A stretch of 56,240 bases of DNA, from positions 1 through 56,240 of the forward strand of contig NZ_MRWD01000035.1 in assembly GCF_002093625.1 (NCBI RefSeq), in the 5' to 3' direction. Under the pieces are notes generated by a model. The model was not told where the DNA came from. It saw nothing but the letters and a program-made list of their open reading frames with translations, and searched no databases. The stretch comes from Rouxiella silvae (GTDB taxonomy: Bacteria > Pseudomonadota > Gammaproteobacteria > Enterobacterales > Enterobacteriaceae). How positions within the stretch are numbered: the first letter of the stretch is position 1; every line of letters begins with the position of its first letter. Below are positions 7,302-18,288 of the stretch, piece by piece. Position numbers and translations under genes: made by a program.

Positions 7302-7901
7302 ATGTATCCAAATATCATCACTGCGCATAAATTATTAACACAGTTCATAACGAATAAAACCGAAAAACATGAAGCCTGCATTTTCACTAACAACATTGAA
7401 AAAGTAGTTAATGTTTTAAAAAAACCCTTTACGATCTATACAAAATCTAAAGGTGCGTTAGAAACATCCGACAGTTATGGTTTCTATTACATGGACCCTG
7501 TTGGGAGTAATAAGAAATATTTGGCACGAGAAACTCGCTTTGTTAAAGCAATAGACACACCTTTGGAATCAGACCTTGTTAACCACTTAATTGGTACAAA
7601 AAACCCAGAAAAGACAAAAGTAACAGAAACTTGCACGGCCATTGAGGTCCCCATGAAAGGTGTCGACGGCAATCGCTATCTGGTGAGGAGTCATTTCGTG
7701 CACTATCTGGGTACTAAAGGGCAAATAACAATAATGCCTAATGGTGAAATTGACACACTAGAGAGTCAGCACATGAAAAGAAACATGCTACCCGGCATGA
7801 CTAAAACATCATCAGAATTTTCTGTTTATGAGATCCCCAAAAATCAAATGATTCAAAAAACACGAGGAACCTTCTCATCTTTTACCTCAATAAATGAATA
7901 A
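7302..7901 (+). CDS. AT-rich orphan protein of unknown function
   Basis: Protein of 199 residues, polar and Lys/Thr-rich, without signal peptide or membrane segment. I recognise no domain. The coding sequence is strongly AT-rich compared with the core genes nearby and uses many AAA, ATA and AAT codons. The flanks are AT-rich too, consistent with horizontal acquisition. Start at ATG 7302, with GGAAAAG upstream. A palindrome CAACTTT-TT-AAAGTTG lies about 40 bases upstream. Next to it are other sporadic small genes. A secreted effector, toxin or phage-morphon role is possible, but nothing in the sequence proves any of these. Confidence 0.6.
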   Translation: MYPNIITAHKLLTQFITNKTEKHEACIFTNNIEKVVNVLKKPFTIYTKSKGALETSDSYGFYYMDPVGSNKKYLARETRFVKAIDTPLESDLVNHLIGTKNPEKTKVTETCTAIEVPMKGVDGNRYLVRSHFVHYLGTKGQITIMPNGEIDTLESQHMKRNMLPGMTKTSSEFSVYEIPKNQMIQKTRGTFSSFTSINE

Positions 7902-7944
7902 ACACCGCTAAGAATAATATTACTGATGACCTAAGCATGCGAAT

Positions 7945-8160
7945 TCACGCCGATAATATGAGTGATTTGATTTTTGTCGCCTTTTCGAAATGGTCCAGTT
8001 TCATCGCCATAATCCACCACTGAGCAACCTCCATCAGCAACTCTGGATCATCATTTTTATTAGCGAAGAAAGCATAAAAAGACAGGCCGACATCCACACC
8101 TTTTGCCGCAATTTTATCCTCGCAGATCCTAATAATTTTTTCCTTCATTCCTGCTCTCAT
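7945..8160 (-). CDS. small conserved protein, possibly DUF6500
   Basis: Protein of 71 residues. The core 'VGLSFYAFFANKNDDPELLMEVAQWWI' and the C-terminal 'LDHFEKATKIKSLI' look like a conserved small family, which I tentatively recall as DUF6500. It is soluble and probably helical; its role is unknown. ATG 8160 is preceded by GTAGGGACC, which serves as ribosome site; a second ATG four codons in is less well placed. It converges on the AT-rich orphan gene and diverges from the ASCH gene. Confidence 0.6.
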   Translation of the reverse strand: MRAGMKEKIIRICEDKIAAKGVDVGLSFYAFFANKNDDPELLMEVAQWWIMAMKLDHFEKATKIKSLILSA

Positions 8161-8280
8161 GGTCCCTACCTTTCATAAAATTTTGATCACCATCTCATCT
8201 CACTAACATTATATCTGTTCGGGTTGCCACATTTTAGTATGATTACTGATTGAATTAATGGATTGATTTAATAGGAATTT

Positions 8281-8694
8281 ATGAAAAACACAATGGCGAT
8301 ACTCAAGCAAAAATATCCTGACGCTCTTGTATGGCAGTTTGGAGATACCCCAGAAATGGCTAATGAATTATCAAATCTAGTCATTAAAGGAATAAAAACG
8401 GCAGGATGTGGCTCACTGACTGCTTTAAAATCAGAAGAAACACCGCCCACAATGGGCTGTTACAACATTATTTTAAACGGCGAACAAAAGCCGGTCTGTG
8501 TCATCAGAACGATCGCCATGAGGCTGATTCGTTTCTGCGATGTCACTGAAGACATCGCTAAAAAAGAAGGCGAAGGAGATCTCAGTCTTCAGTATTGGAG
8601 GACCGGCCACCAAGAGTTTTTCGAAAGAGCGGGGACTTATACCTACGATATGGAACTGGTTGTAGAAGAGTTTGAGCTGATCGACATTCTCTGA
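8281..8694 (+). CDS. ASCH-domain protein
   Basis: Protein of 137 residues with an ASCH domain, a beta-barrel fold related to PUA and thought to bind RNA or nucleotides. Diagnostic parts are the 'GIKTAGCGSLTAL' segment after the first helix, the 'PVCVIRTIAMRLIRFCDVTEDIAKKEGEGD' region with its acidic-Gly signature, and 'YWRTGHQEFF' near the C terminus. It is probably cytosolic and free-standing, like E. coli YqfB-type proteins (which hydrolyse N4-acetylcytidine), but the exact substrate cannot be inferred. ATG 8281 is preceded by AGGAA. A second ATG is five codons further. Confidence 0.78.
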   Translation: MKNTMAILKQKYPDALVWQFGDTPEMANELSNLVIKGIKTAGCGSLTALKSEETPPTMGCYNIILNGEQKPVCVIRTIAMRLIRFCDVTEDIAKKEGEGDLSLQYWRTGHQEFFERAGTYTYDMELVVEEFELIDIL

Positions 8695-8861
8695 ATTTTA
8701 AATTCCATTCATTATCGATTTCACTCTTGGAAAAGTTCAGGCAACCTGTATAGGCTCACAGCAACACCCTGTTAAGCCCAAAAAGGGCGCGTCGCGACGT
8801 TACTTTCTACTCGTCTTATATCTTAGCGGCTATGGAGCACATCAATCTTAAGGAGACCCCC

Positions 8862-9059
8862 ATGACGAATAATCCCCCCGAAGGACTGCCAAGATACAGG
8901 ATTTTGACTGGTCCGGATGACGCATCCTTCTGCCATCGTGTTTCTGCTGCACTCGATCTTGGATATGAGCTTTATGGAAATCCAGCAGTGACCTACGACT
9001 CTGATAAAAAAACCGTGATTGCTGCCCAAGCGATAATTTGGAAAAGTGAAAAGAGTTAG
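8862..9059 (+). CDS. DUF1737-family protein
   Basis: Protein of 65 residues with the family core 'YRILTGPDDASFCHRVSAALDLGYELYGNPAVTYD' followed by a hydrophobic strand 'VIAAQAIIW'. DUF1737 proteins are small, soluble and uncharacterised. I chose ATG 8862 because AGGAG lies six bases upstream; the frame is open ten codons further to an ATG at 8832 without a ribosome site. It is monocistronic and convergent with icd. Confidence 0.75.
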   Translation: MTNNPPEGLPRYRILTGPDDASFCHRVSAALDLGYELYGNPAVTYDSDKKTVIAAQAIIWKSEKS

Positions 9060-9172
9060 AAAAAACTTGAGAGGTGCGCACGATCGGAGTTTTTGGACCG
9101 AAGCCATAATGAAAACGGATCGTTTTTTTGCAGAAGGGTTTTGCAGGAGTTTTGCAGAAGGATCATGTTGTC

Positions 9173-9203
9173 CTAAAAAAAACGGGACCCTCTCGGCTCC
9201 CGT
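9173..9203 (-). terminator. intrinsic terminator of icd
   Basis: A stem of nine positions with one mismatch (9182-9190 with 9195-9203) is followed on the minus strand by a run of seven or eight T, about 25 bases after the icd stop. Confidence 0.8.
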
Positions 9204-9227
9204 CTCATGCATCTCGGTTTCCCGACA

Positions 9228-10481
9228 TTACATATTCGCGATCATCGCGTCGCCAAACTCTGAACATTTCAACAGCTTAGCGCCGTCCATCAGACGTTCG
9301 AAATCGTAGGTCACGGTTTTCTTGGCAATCGCCGCTTCCATTCCCTTCACAATCAGGTCGGCCGCTTCGAACCATTCCATATGACGCAGCATCATTTCTG
9401 CAGAAAGGATCACTGAACCTGGGTTCACCTTATCCTGACCGGCATATTTTGGTGCGGTACCGTGGGTAGCTTCAAACAGCGCGCATTCGGAACCAATGTT
9501 GGCACCCGGAGCAATACCAATACCACCAACCTGTGCCGCCAGGGCGTCGGAGATGTAGTCACCGTTAAGGTTCATACAGGCGATAACGTCATATTCAGCA
9601 GGGCGCAGCAGGATTTGCTGGAGGAACGCATCGGCGATAACGTCTTTAATGATGATATCTTTGCCGTTGTTCGGATTCTTGATTTTGACCCAAGGGCCGC
9701 CGTCAATGAGTTCACCGCCAAACTCTTCACGAGCCAGCTGGTAACCCCAATCTTTGAACGCACCTTCGGTGAATTTCATGATGTTGCCTTTATGTACCAG
9801 CGTCAGTGAATCACGATCGTTAGTGATAGTGTATTCAATAGCCGCACGTACCAAACGCTTGGTGCCCTCTTCAGAGCAAGGTTTCACGCCAATGCCGCAG
9901 TCCTGTGGGAAACGGATTTTGTTCACGCCCATTTCGTCTTGCAGGAATTTGATCACTTTATCCGCTTCAGCAGAACCGGCTTTCCACTCGATACCCGCAT
10001 AGATATCTTCGGAGTTTTCGCGGAAAATAACCATGTCGATATCTTCAGGGCGTTTAACCGGGCTTGGCGTGCCGGTGTAATAACGAACCGGACGCAGACA
10101 GATATACAGATCTAACTGTTGGCGCAGGGCTACGTTCAGGGAACGAATACCGCCGCCGACCGGCGTAGTCAGTGGGCCTTTGATGGCAACGCGGTAATCA
10201 CGGATCAGATCCAGCGTTTCCTGGGGTAACCAAACGTCTTGACCGTACAGCTCTACAGATTTCTCACCGGTGTAGATTTCCATCCAGGAAATTTTTCTCT
10301 CACCGTTGTAAGCCTTCTGAACAGCCGCATCGACAACTTTGAGCATTGCCGGAGTAACATCAACACCGATACCGTCTCCCTCAATAAAAGGGATGATAGG
10401 ATTATTAGGAACAACCAGTTTACCCTTGGCATCAACGGTAATCTTGGTACCTTTAGCCGGAACAACTACTTTGCTTTCCAT
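9228..10481 (-). CDS. icd: isocitrate dehydrogenase (NADP+)
   Basis: Oxidative decarboxylation of isocitrate to 2-oxoglutarate with NADP+ in the TCA cycle, as a cytosolic homodimer. The 417-residue product aligns along its length with E. coli Icd (416). It retains '[19 protein letters not shown]', which includes the serine phosphorylated by AceK, and substrate-binding arginines. The NADP-type C-terminal region '[21 protein letters not shown]' is also present. ATG 10481 has GAGAGG upstream. It is divergent from rluE, as in E. coli. No e14-like prophage or integrase is inserted at its 3-prime end, the site used by e14 in E. coli K-12. Confidence 0.97.
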   Translation of the reverse strand: MESKVVVPAKGTKITVDAKGKLVVPNNPIIPFIEGDGIGVDVTPAMLKVVDAAVQKAYNGERKISWMEIYTGEKSVELYGQDVWLPQETLDLIRDYRVAIKGPLTTPVGGGIRSLNVALRQQLDLYICLRPVRYYTGTPSPVKRPEDIDMVIFRENSEDIYAGIEWKAGSAEADKVIKFLQDEMGVNKIRFPQDCGIGVKPCSEEGTKRLVRAAIEYTITNDRDSLTLVHKGNIMKFTEGAFKDWGYQLAREEFGGELIDGGPWVKIKNPNNGKDIIIKDVIADAFLQQILLRPAEYDVIACMNLNGDYISDALAAQVGGIGIAPGANIGSECALFEATHGTAPKYAGQDKVNPGSVILSAEMMLRHMEWFEAADLIVKGMEAAIAKKTVTYDFERLMDGAKLLKCSEFGDAMIANM

Positions 10482-10613
10482 TAACCTCTCCTTCAGCGCA
10501 TTATTTGTTAAATATTTGTAGGATGCAGGCCAATACTACTTGAATATTTTCCCGACGCCAATCGCAAACAATTTTCAAGTATAATGCTCCCATAATTCGC
10601 TATCACAACGACT

Positions 10614-11240
10614 ATGAATAAATTCTTTGTTAAAAATCACAGCATTAAACGTTTCAGCACCCAGCCACATAAGGATAAAAATTTGTTAAAAGAGGAACGA
10701 AAAGTCCTTCTTTTCAACAAGCCCTTTGACGTGCTGCCACAGTTTACTGACGAAGCGGGACGCGCAACGCTGAAGGACTATATTTCTGTCGGGAACGTCT
10801 ATGCCGCGGGTCGACTCGACAGAGACAGCGAAGGTCTTTTGGTGCTGACCAATGACGGGCAATTGCAGGCAAAATTGACTCAACCAGGCAAACGCACGGC
10901 CAAAATATATTTTGCACAGGTCGAGGGAGTGCCCGACGAAGCTGCACTGATGGCCTTTAGCCGCGGGTTGCCGCTTAAAGATGGGAAAACATTGCCCGCC
11001 GGTATTGAGGTCGTCGACCCGCCCGCGTGGCTGTGGGAACGCATTCCGCCTATACGTGAGCGCAAAAGTATTCCTACTTGCTGGCTGAAAATCACCCTAT
11101 ATGAAGGTAAAAATCGTCAAGTGCGGCGCATGACCGCGCATATCGGCTATCCTACGTTACGGCTTATTCGCTACAGCATGGGTGAGCTGACACTGGGCGA
11201 TTTGGCGCCGGGTGAATGGAAGGAGATAACACATGTTTAA
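10614..11240 (+). CDS. rluE: 23S rRNA pseudouridine(2457) synthase
   Basis: RsuA/RluB/E/F family pseudouridine synthase that isomerises U2457 of 23S rRNA. The catalytic aspartate lies in '[16 protein letters not shown]', and the family motif '[25 protein letters not shown]' is present. The N terminus lacks an S4 domain, as in RluE. The 208 residues compare with about 217 in E. coli. It is divergent from icd and overlaps nudJ by eight bases, so translation of the two is probably coupled. Confidence 0.93.
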   Translation: MNKFFVKNHSIKRFSTQPHKDKNLLKEERKVLLFNKPFDVLPQFTDEAGRATLKDYISVGNVYAAGRLDRDSEGLLVLTNDGQLQAKLTQPGKRTAKIYFAQVEGVPDEAALMAFSRGLPLKDGKTLPAGIEVVDPPAWLWERIPPIRERKSIPTCWLKITLYEGKNRQVRRMTAHIGYPTLRLIRYSMGELTLGDLAPGEWKEITHV

Positions 11241-11673
11241 ACCCAATGTCACCGTCGCCTGCGTGGTTCAGGCCGAAGGCAAGTTTTTGCTGGTTGACGA
11301 AATTATTCACGGCAAGCTGACGTTGAATCAGCCGGCCGGTCATCTTGAAGCTAATGAAACGTTGATTGCCGCCGCGCGTCGCGAACTGTTTGAAGAAACA
11401 GGAATAGATGCAGCACCGCAATTTTTCATGGGTTTGCATCAATGGCAGGCGCCGGATGAGACCGCGTTCCTGCGTTTTTGCTTCGTGATTGACCTTCCTG
11501 AAATGATGGCAACCGCTCCGCAGGACAGCGATATTTCCGGCTGCCGCTGGCTAAGCGCCGAAGAAATATTTAGCTCCACCCAGCTGCGCTCGCCGCTGGT
11601 TGCCGAAAGCATTCGCCTGTATCAACAGACCGCACGTTATCCGCTGGAAGTTCTCGGCAATTATAATGTATAA
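11233..11673 (+). CDS. nudJ: Nudix phosphatase NudJ
   Basis: Nudix hydrolase acting on nucleoside di/triphosphates and on HMP-PP in E. coli. The Nudix box is intact: '[22 protein letters not shown]' fits GX5EX7REUXEEXGU. Length 146 residues fits E. coli NudJ (153). It overlaps the end of rluE and precedes mnmA, the conserved order in enterics. Confidence 0.92.
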   Translation: MFKPNVTVACVVQAEGKFLLVDEIIHGKLTLNQPAGHLEANETLIAAARRELFEETGIDAAPQFFMGLHQWQAPDETAFLRFCFVIDLPEMMATAPQDSDISGCRWLSAEEIFSSTQLRSPLVAESIRLYQQTARYPLEVLGNYNV

Positions 11674-11850
11674 GCCATCACCTCCTGCGCCTGCGGCGTA
11701 GCACCATTCACCCGTGCAGCCCTACGGCCAACGTGATAAAATTCTGCCTGCTATTTTTTTATGCCCCCGAACAAAACGCAGTCGGCGCGCGGCCTTCATC
11801 CTCGTGTGGACGGCGTTTAACGGGTTATGACTCTATGTTTTGGAACTGCT

Positions 11851-12957
11851 ATGTCTGACAACAGCCAGAAAAAAGTGATCGTCGGAATGTCCGGCGGCGT
11901 CGACTCCTCAGTATCTGCCTACCTGCTACAACAACAGGGATATCAGGTTGAGGGACTCTTTATGAAGAATTGGGAAGAGGACGACGATGAAGAGTATTGC
12001 TCGGCCGCAACTGACCTTGCCGATGCGCAAGCGGTAAGCGACAAGCTGGGTATCAAGCTGCACACCATTAATTTTGCCGCAGAGTATTGGGACAACGTAT
12101 TCGAGCATTTTCTGCAGGAATACAAGGCCGGACGCACGCCTAATCCCGACATTCTGTGCAACAAAGAGATAAAGTTTAAAGCATTCCTTGAGTTCGCAGC
12201 GGAAGACCTGGGCGCGGATTACATTGCAACCGGGCACTACGTCCGCCGTCAGGACAGCAATGGCAAGAGCCAGCTTTTACGCGGCCTCGACGGTAATAAA
12301 GACCAGAGTTACTTCCTTTACACATTGGGAAGCGATCAGATTGCCAAAAGCCTGTTCCCAGTGGGCGAGCTTGAGAAGCCAGAAGTGCGCCGTATTGCCG
12401 AAGAGCAAGAGTTAGTTACCGCCAAGAAAAAAGATTCGACGGGTATCTGCTTCATCGGTGAGCGCAAATTCCGTGATTTCCTCGGACGCTACCTGCCCGC
12501 ACAACCCGGCCCAATCAAGAGTGTTGACGGACAGGACATGGGCCAGCATCAGGGCTTGATGTATCACACGCTGGGTCAGCGCAAGGGTCTGGGCATTGGT
12601 GGCCAGAAAGACGGCGGTGAAGACCCTTGGTATGTGGTAGATAAAGATGTTGCCAACAACATTTTGTATGTTGCGCAAGGTCACGAGCACCCCCGCCTGA
12701 TGTCGGTTGGGCTGATTGCTCAACAACTTGACTGGGTCGATCGTCAGCCAATCACGTCGCCACTGCACTGCGTCGTCAAAACCCGCTATCGCCAGGAAGA
12801 TATTCCCTGCGTGATTACACCTTTAGACGACAATCGTATTGAAGTTCGCTTCGAATCGCCCGTTGCTGCGGTAACACCAGGCCAGTCTGCGGTGTTTTAT
12901 CAGGGTGAAATTTGCCTTGGCGGCGGCGTTATTGAACAGCGCATTCCGTTAGTTTAA
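11851..12957 (+). CDS. mnmA: tRNA 2-thiouridylase MnmA
   Basis: Catalyses sulfur transfer to U34 of Lys, Glu and Gln tRNAs (s2U), receiving sulfur through the Tus relay. The ATP PP-loop '[15 protein letters not shown]' is at the N terminus. The catalytic Cys pair is in '[12 protein letters not shown]' and '[13 protein letters not shown]'. 368 residues from ATG 11851 (MSDNSQKK...) match E. coli; the frame is open to 11827 but that extension is not conserved. It lies downstream of nudJ after about 180 bases that hold no other gene. A strong hairpin follows. Confidence 0.95.
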   Translation: MSDNSQKKVIVGMSGGVDSSVSAYLLQQQGYQVEGLFMKNWEEDDDEEYCSAATDLADAQAVSDKLGIKLHTINFAAEYWDNVFEHFLQEYKAGRTPNPDILCNKEIKFKAFLEFAAEDLGADYIATGHYVRRQDSNGKSQLLRGLDGNKDQSYFLYTLGSDQIAKSLFPVGELEKPEVRRIAEEQELVTAKKKDSTGICFIGERKFRDFLGRYLPAQPGPIKSVDGQDMGQHQGLMYHTLGQRKGLGIGGQKDGGEDPWYVVDKDVANNILYVAQGHEHPRLMSVGLIAQQLDWVDRQPITSPLHCVVKTRYRQEDIPCVITPLDDNRIEVRFESPVAAVTPGQSAVFYQGEICLGGGVIEQRIPLV

Positions 12958-12973
12958 CGGTTAAAAATATCTT

Positions 12974-13006
12974 AAAGTACAGGGCATCACTGATGCCCTG
13001 TACTTT
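12974..13006. terminator. bidirectional terminator between mnmA and the YecT-like gene
   Basis: A perfect 14-bp stem AAAGTACAGGGCAT / ATGCCCTGTACTTT has a 5-base loop. It lies between the convergent mnmA and the minus-strand gene at 13022, with A/T-rich stem ends on both sides. Confidence 0.8.
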
Positions 13007-13021
13007 ATCTCTCGTTACCGC

Positions 13022-13453
13022 TTATCCCTGCCCTCCGCTCACATCTGTACTTCCCTGCCAGGTATTTAACTCAATCGCTTTTGCGCGGATAAAATCCAGC
13101 TTGGCCTGCGCATCAACTATGCCCCAAATAGTCCCCTGCTGTTGACGATAAAAACTGTCCAATGCGGCAAAATAGGATTTTTGGTACGTCAACCAATCGC
13201 GCTGGGACTGAACAATGGCTTTTTTTGCCTCAGCAGATTGCCCTTTAAGCAGCGCCTGATATTGCACGTTGAGCTCTTTGTCCCACTCCGCATAGCCATT
13301 TTGCAGGCAGGTTTCTGAATCTATCGTTGTTACCGCATTTTTAGAGCAGGTCTGTGTTCGTTGATCTATCGACTTACCCGGCATCTCGGCAACAGCGCTA
13401 AATGCTGTGAAAGAAACCATTGAACACACGGCGTACCACGCTAACGTCTTCAT
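13022..13453 (-). CDS. LprI/YecT-like exported protein (DUF1311)
   Basis: Exported protein of 143 residues with a signal peptide (cleavage near 'AVA-EM') and a DUF1311 (lysozyme-inhibitor LprI N-terminal) domain. The domain shows 'CLQNGYAEWDKELNVQYQALL', 'VQSQRDWLTYQKSYFAAL' and conserved cysteines. E. coli YecT is of the same type. Some family members bind lysozyme; that role here is inference. The gene is inserted in opposite orientation between mnmA and hflD, which are adjacent in E. coli. Confidence 0.8.
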   Translation of the reverse strand: MKTLAWYAVCSMVSFTAFSAVAEMPGKSIDQRTQTCSKNAVTTIDSETCLQNGYAEWDKELNVQYQALLKGQSAEAKKAIVQSQRDWLTYQKSYFAALDSFYRQQQGTIWGIVDAQAKLDFIRAKAIELNTWQGSTDVSGGQG

Positions 13454-13701
13454 CTACTCTTCCTTTTTTGATAAATATTGAAAGTGGCTTCTGCGCTTAT
13501 TTAATCAACAAATCAGGGCGAAGTCTTATGACTGAAACAACGTTTGGGCTATGACCCCCTATCTTATCGATTGATGAGGGAGATTCCCTGCTTTTCGGCT
13601 CTGTGTTTAGCCGTCATTTTATGGCATGATCTGTCGCCATTAGTTGGACATCCGCAAAAGTCGCAGAACCTTGCTGTCGAACAGCGCTTACAGGAGTAAC
13701 C

Positions 13702-14328
13702 GTGGCCAAAAATTATTATGACATTACGCTGGCATTGGCTGGAATGTGCCAGTCTGCGCGTTTAGTTCAACAGCTTGCCCACGAAGGTACATGCGCCAAA
13801 GAAGAGATGACCGTTTCCCTACGCAGTCTGCTCGAAATGAATCCTGCGTCTACGCTTGCGGTCTACGGTAATAATGAAGCTAATCTCAAAATGGGTCTCG
13901 AAACCTTGCTCGGCGTGCTTAATGCTAATCGGCAGGGCCTGGGCGCCGAACTAACGCGCTATACCTTGAGCCTGATGGTGCTGGAGCGTAAACTTCATGC
14001 CAAGAAATCTTCAATGGATCAACTGAGCCTGCGTATCGATCAGCTCGACCGCCAACTGGCTCACTACGACCTTGAATCCGAGCAGGTTATCAGTTCCTTG
14101 GCTTCGATTTATGTCGATATTGTTAGCCCAGCCGGACCGCGGATTCAGGTGGTCGGTTCGCCGGCGATTTTGCAGAACACCCAGATTCAGGCTAAAGTCC
14201 GTGCCTTACTTCTCGCGGGTATCCGCGCAGCAGTACTGTGGCAGCAAGTAGGCGGTGGTCGCCTGCAGCTAATGTTTTCTCGTAACCGATTGTTCGAACA
14301 GGCAAAAGCTATTCTCGCCCGTTGCTGA
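13702..14328 (+). CDS. hflD: HflD, lysogenization regulator
   Basis: Peripheral inner-membrane protein of 208 residues that in E. coli modulates lambda lysogenization by sequestering CII. The sequence aligns with E. coli HflD throughout, for example '[20 protein letters not shown]' and the C-terminal '[16 protein letters not shown]'. Start codon is GTG or ATG near 13702, preceded by AGGAG. It lies upstream of purB, as in E. coli, but is separated from mnmA by the inserted YecT-like gene. Confidence 0.93.
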   Translation: MAKNYYDITLALAGMCQSARLVQQLAHEGTCAKEEMTVSLRSLLEMNPASTLAVYGNNEANLKMGLETLLGVLNANRQGLGAELTRYTLSLMVLERKLHAKKSSMDQLSLRIDQLDRQLAHYDLESEQVISSLASIYVDIVSPAGPRIQVVGSPAILQNTQIQAKVRALLLAGIRAAVLWQQVGGGRLQLMFSRNRLFEQAKAILARC

Positions 14329-14341
14329 AAATCTGATTTAC

Positions 14342-14364
14342 CATACCTGCACTGCGCAGGTATG
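14342..14364 (+). other. hairpin between hflD and purB
   Basis: A perfect 9-bp stem CATACCTGC / GCAGGTATG has a 5-base loop, 13 bases after hflD. No T-run follows, so it looks like a processing, stability or partial termination element rather than a full terminator. Confidence 0.5.
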
Positions 14365-14382
14365 AAATTCTACTGTTAATAA

Positions 14383-15771
<1,389 letters not shown>

Positions 15772-15796
15772 TTTCTCGTAAATTTCAGTCCTGATT

Positions 15797-15832
15797 AAAA
15801 GGGGAGAAAACGTCGGTTTTCTCCCCTTTTTT
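15797..15832. terminator. strong terminator after purB
   Basis: A perfect 14-bp stem AAAAGGGGAGAAAA / TTTTCTCCCCTTTT has a 6-base loop and is followed by more T, 25 bases after the purB stop. Confidence 0.88.
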
Positions 15833-15904
15833 ATTATCGTAGCGGCCACGTAATGCCGAAATACTCACAGTATGAAAAAATAACCAGGCGTGCCTTTCTT
15901 TTCT

Positions 15905-15939
15905 CGTTTATATTTCGTTTATATTTTCCATCTTATGGT
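15905..15939 (+). promoter_or_regulatory. PhoP box and -10 element of the phoP promoter
   Basis: CGTTTA-TATTT-CGTTTA (15905-15921) is a PhoP direct repeat with exact N5 spacing. TATGGT (15934-15939), a -10-like hexamer, lies exactly 12 bases downstream, the layout of PhoP-activated promoters. It indicates positive autoregulation of phoPQ, as in E. coli and Salmonella. Confidence 0.8.
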
Positions 15940-15997
15940 TGATATCAGGTTTATCTTCTGACGATGATAATGAGCCAAGCCGAAACTGGAGAAAGTT

Positions 15998-16672
15998 ATG
16001 CGAATTTTAGTCGTTGAAGATAATGCGTTATTGCGCCATCACCTTTCAGTGCAGCTGCGTGAAATGGGCAATCAGGTCGACTCGGCGGAAGATGCCAAAG
16101 AAGCTGACTATTTTTTGCAAGAACACGCGCCAGATATCGCGATCGTCGACCTTGGACTACCAGGCGAAGACGGCTTGAGCATGATCCAACGCTGGCGTAA
16201 TCATCAGGTCAAACTGCCTATTCTGGTTCTCACTGCCCGCGAAAGTTGGCAAGATAAAGTTGCCGTGCTCGAAGCCGGTGCCGATGACTACGTGACCAAG
16301 CCTTTCCATTTGGAAGAAGTGATCGCCCGCATGCAGGCTCTTATGCGCCGCAATAGCGGACTCGCTTCACAGATTATTGCCCTGCCTCCATTCACCATCG
16401 ACCTGTCACGGCGCGAATTAACGGTAAATGAGCAACCGGTAAAACTGACTGCTTTTGAATACACAATTATTGAAACGTTGATCCGCAACGCTGGAAAAGT
16501 GGTGAGTAAAGACAGCCTGATGCTTCAGCTTTATCCCGATGCGGAGTTGCGTGAAAGCCACACCGTTGACGTGCTGATGGGCAGACTGCGCAAAAAACTG
16601 CAGGTTGAGCATCCGGTTGAAGTCATTACAACTGTTCGTGGTCAAGGCTACCGCTTTGATATTCGTGCCTAA
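15998..16672 (+). CDS. phoP: PhoP response regulator
   Basis: OmpR-family DNA-binding response regulator of 224 residues controlling virulence, Mg2+ and acid genes. The receiver domain has the acidic pair E7/D8, phospho-acceptor D51 ('[11 protein letters not shown]'), the conserved Thr in 'VLTARE' and Lys in 'VTKPFH'. The C-terminal winged helix ends '[12 protein letters not shown]'. The sequence is nearly colinear with E. coli PhoP. It is preceded by a PhoP box, and phoQ follows after 21 bases. Confidence 0.97.
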   Translation: MRILVVEDNALLRHHLSVQLREMGNQVDSAEDAKEADYFLQEHAPDIAIVDLGLPGEDGLSMIQRWRNHQVKLPILVLTARESWQDKVAVLEAGADDYVTKPFHLEEVIARMQALMRRNSGLASQIIALPPFTIDLSRRELTVNEQPVKLTAFEYTIIETLIRNAGKVVSKDSLMLQLYPDAELRESHTVDVLMGRLRKKLQVEHPVEVITTVRGQGYRFDIRA

Positions 16673-16693
16673 AACTTATTTGGCCATAAAACA

Positions 16694-18148
16694 GTGATCC
16701 CGAAAAACAAGAATCCCTTCTCGCTCCGCTCGCGCTACATGATGGCTACCGCCGCAGTCGTTCTGGCGCTTTCGCTCGCCTACGGCCTGGTGGCCGTGGT
16801 CGGGTATCTGGTCAGCTTCGATAAAACAGCCTATCGTTTGCTGCGGGGCGAAAGTAATCTGTTTTTCAGCCTGGCGCAGTGGCACGATGATAAATTAACG
16901 ATCAACGTGCCGCCCGACCTTGATATCAACTTCCCAACGTTGGTGTTCATCTATGACAGCAGCGGCAAGCTTTTGTGGGCTCAGCGCCGCGTACCGGATC
17001 TAGAAGCGCAAATCAGCAAATCGTGGCTTAACAAAGCCGGTTTCTACGACCTAGATACTGACACCCTCACCTCCAGCGAAGTGGTAGGCAATAATCCGCA
17101 GGCGCAAGACCGACTAAAATCGTATGACCAAACCAACGCCACCGCCATGACACACTCGGTGGCAGTGAATACTTACCCTGCAACATCACGCCTGCCTGCA
17201 TTGAACATCGTGGTGGTCGACAGCATTCCGCAGGAGTTGCAGCATTCTGATCTGGTGTGGCAATGGTTCAGCTATGTGCTGCTGGCAAACCTGCTGCTGG
17301 TGGTGCCGCTGCTGTGGCTGGTTGCCTACTGGAGCCTGCGCCCAATCAAGTCGCTGATTATTCAGGTTGCCGAGCTTGAGACCAAAGAGCGTGATTTACT
17401 TGATGAGCAGACGCCGCTTGAGCTGCGTGGCCTAGTGCGCAATCTGAATATTCTTCTCAGCAGCGAACGTGGCCGTTACGATCGCTACCGCACGACGCTC
17501 GCCGATTTAACTCACAGCCTTAAAACGCCGCTGGCAGTTCTGCAAACAACCCTGCGGTCCCTGCGTAACGGCAAAGAAATGAGCATCGAAAAAGCCGAAC
17601 CGATTATGCTGGAGCAGATAAGCCGCATTTCGCAGCAGATTGGCTATTACCTGCATCGCGCTACGTTAAGATCCGAGCACCTGATTCTGGTGCGCGAGAT
17701 CCACTCAGTGCCCGCCCTGCTCGACAGCCTCTGTTCCGCCTTGAATAAAGTTTATCAGCGCAAAGGCGTGGTACTGACGCTGGACATCTCGCCCGAAATT
17801 ACCTTCATCGGGGAGAAAAACGACTTTATGGAAGTGCTGGGCAACGTCATCGACAATGCCTGCAAATATTGTCTCGAATTTGTTGAAATCACCGCTATTC
17901 ATACAGAAAACGAATTAGTGATTCTGGTTGAGGACGACGGTCCGGGGATCGCCAAGCATCAACGTGAGCTTATTTTCAAACGAGGCCAAAGAGCCGATAC
18001 TCTTCGTCCAGGTCAGGGCCTTGGCCTTTCATTGGCCAGTGAAATCATTGAACAGTACAGCGGCAAAATTCTGATTGGCGACAGTGAGCTTGGCGGGGCC
18101 AGCATGCGTATCTCCTTTGGCCAGCAGTATGACAGCGACCAAGCATAA
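16694..18148 (+). CDS. phoQ: PhoQ sensor kinase with unusual sensor domain
   Basis: Inner-membrane sensor histidine kinase of 484 residues and partner of PhoP. TM1 is about residues 19-41, the periplasmic PAS-like sensor 42-190 and TM2 about 191-213. HAMP, the H-box with His274 ('[14 protein letters not shown]') and the HATPase domain ('[10 protein letters not shown]', 'EDDGPGI', 'GQGLGLSLA') follow. The start is GTG 16694, with a weak ribosome site just after phoP. The region corresponding to the E. coli acidic patch (EDDDDAE just before MTHS) reads '[13 protein letters not shown]' here, so only one acidic residue remains. MgrB, the PhoQ inhibitor, is encoded at 2855-3061. Confidence 0.95.
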   Translation: MIPKNKNPFSLRSRYMMATAAVVLALSLAYGLVAVVGYLVSFDKTAYRLLRGESNLFFSLAQWHDDKLTINVPPDLDINFPTLVFIYDSSGKLLWAQRRVPDLEAQISKSWLNKAGFYDLDTDTLTSSEVVGNNPQAQDRLKSYDQTNATAMTHSVAVNTYPATSRLPALNIVVVDSIPQELQHSDLVWQWFSYVLLANLLLVVPLLWLVAYWSLRPIKSLIIQVAELETKERDLLDEQTPLELRGLVRNLNILLSSERGRYDRYRTTLADLTHSLKTPLAVLQTTLRSLRNGKEMSIEKAEPIMLEQISRISQQIGYYLHRATLRSEHLILVREIHSVPALLDSLCSALNKVYQRKGVVLTLDISPEITFIGEKNDFMEVLGNVIDNACKYCLEFVEITAIHTENELVILVEDDGPGIAKHQRELIFKRGQRADTLRPGQGLGLSLASEIIEQYSGKILIGDSELGGASMRISFGQQYDSDQA

Positions 18149-18288
18149 AAGAAGTGCACTTTGCCCACTCTGGAATACGTCTCGAAGAATTAGCGCTATT
18201 GTGAAAAATTGCCGGCGATTGCCTAAGCCAGCGCGGTGATGTTCCGTTATAATCCTTGTCAGACATTAGCAATCCGTGGAAAAGACAA

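Noticed and set aside
9060-9227. Possible prophage attachment site at the icd 3-prime end
   Set aside because: No integrase, duplicated icd end or phage gene is present nearby.
9462-10521. Several open frames on the plus strand inside icd
   Set aside because: They are antisense shadows of a strongly conserved enzyme gene, with no ribosome sites or recognisable products.
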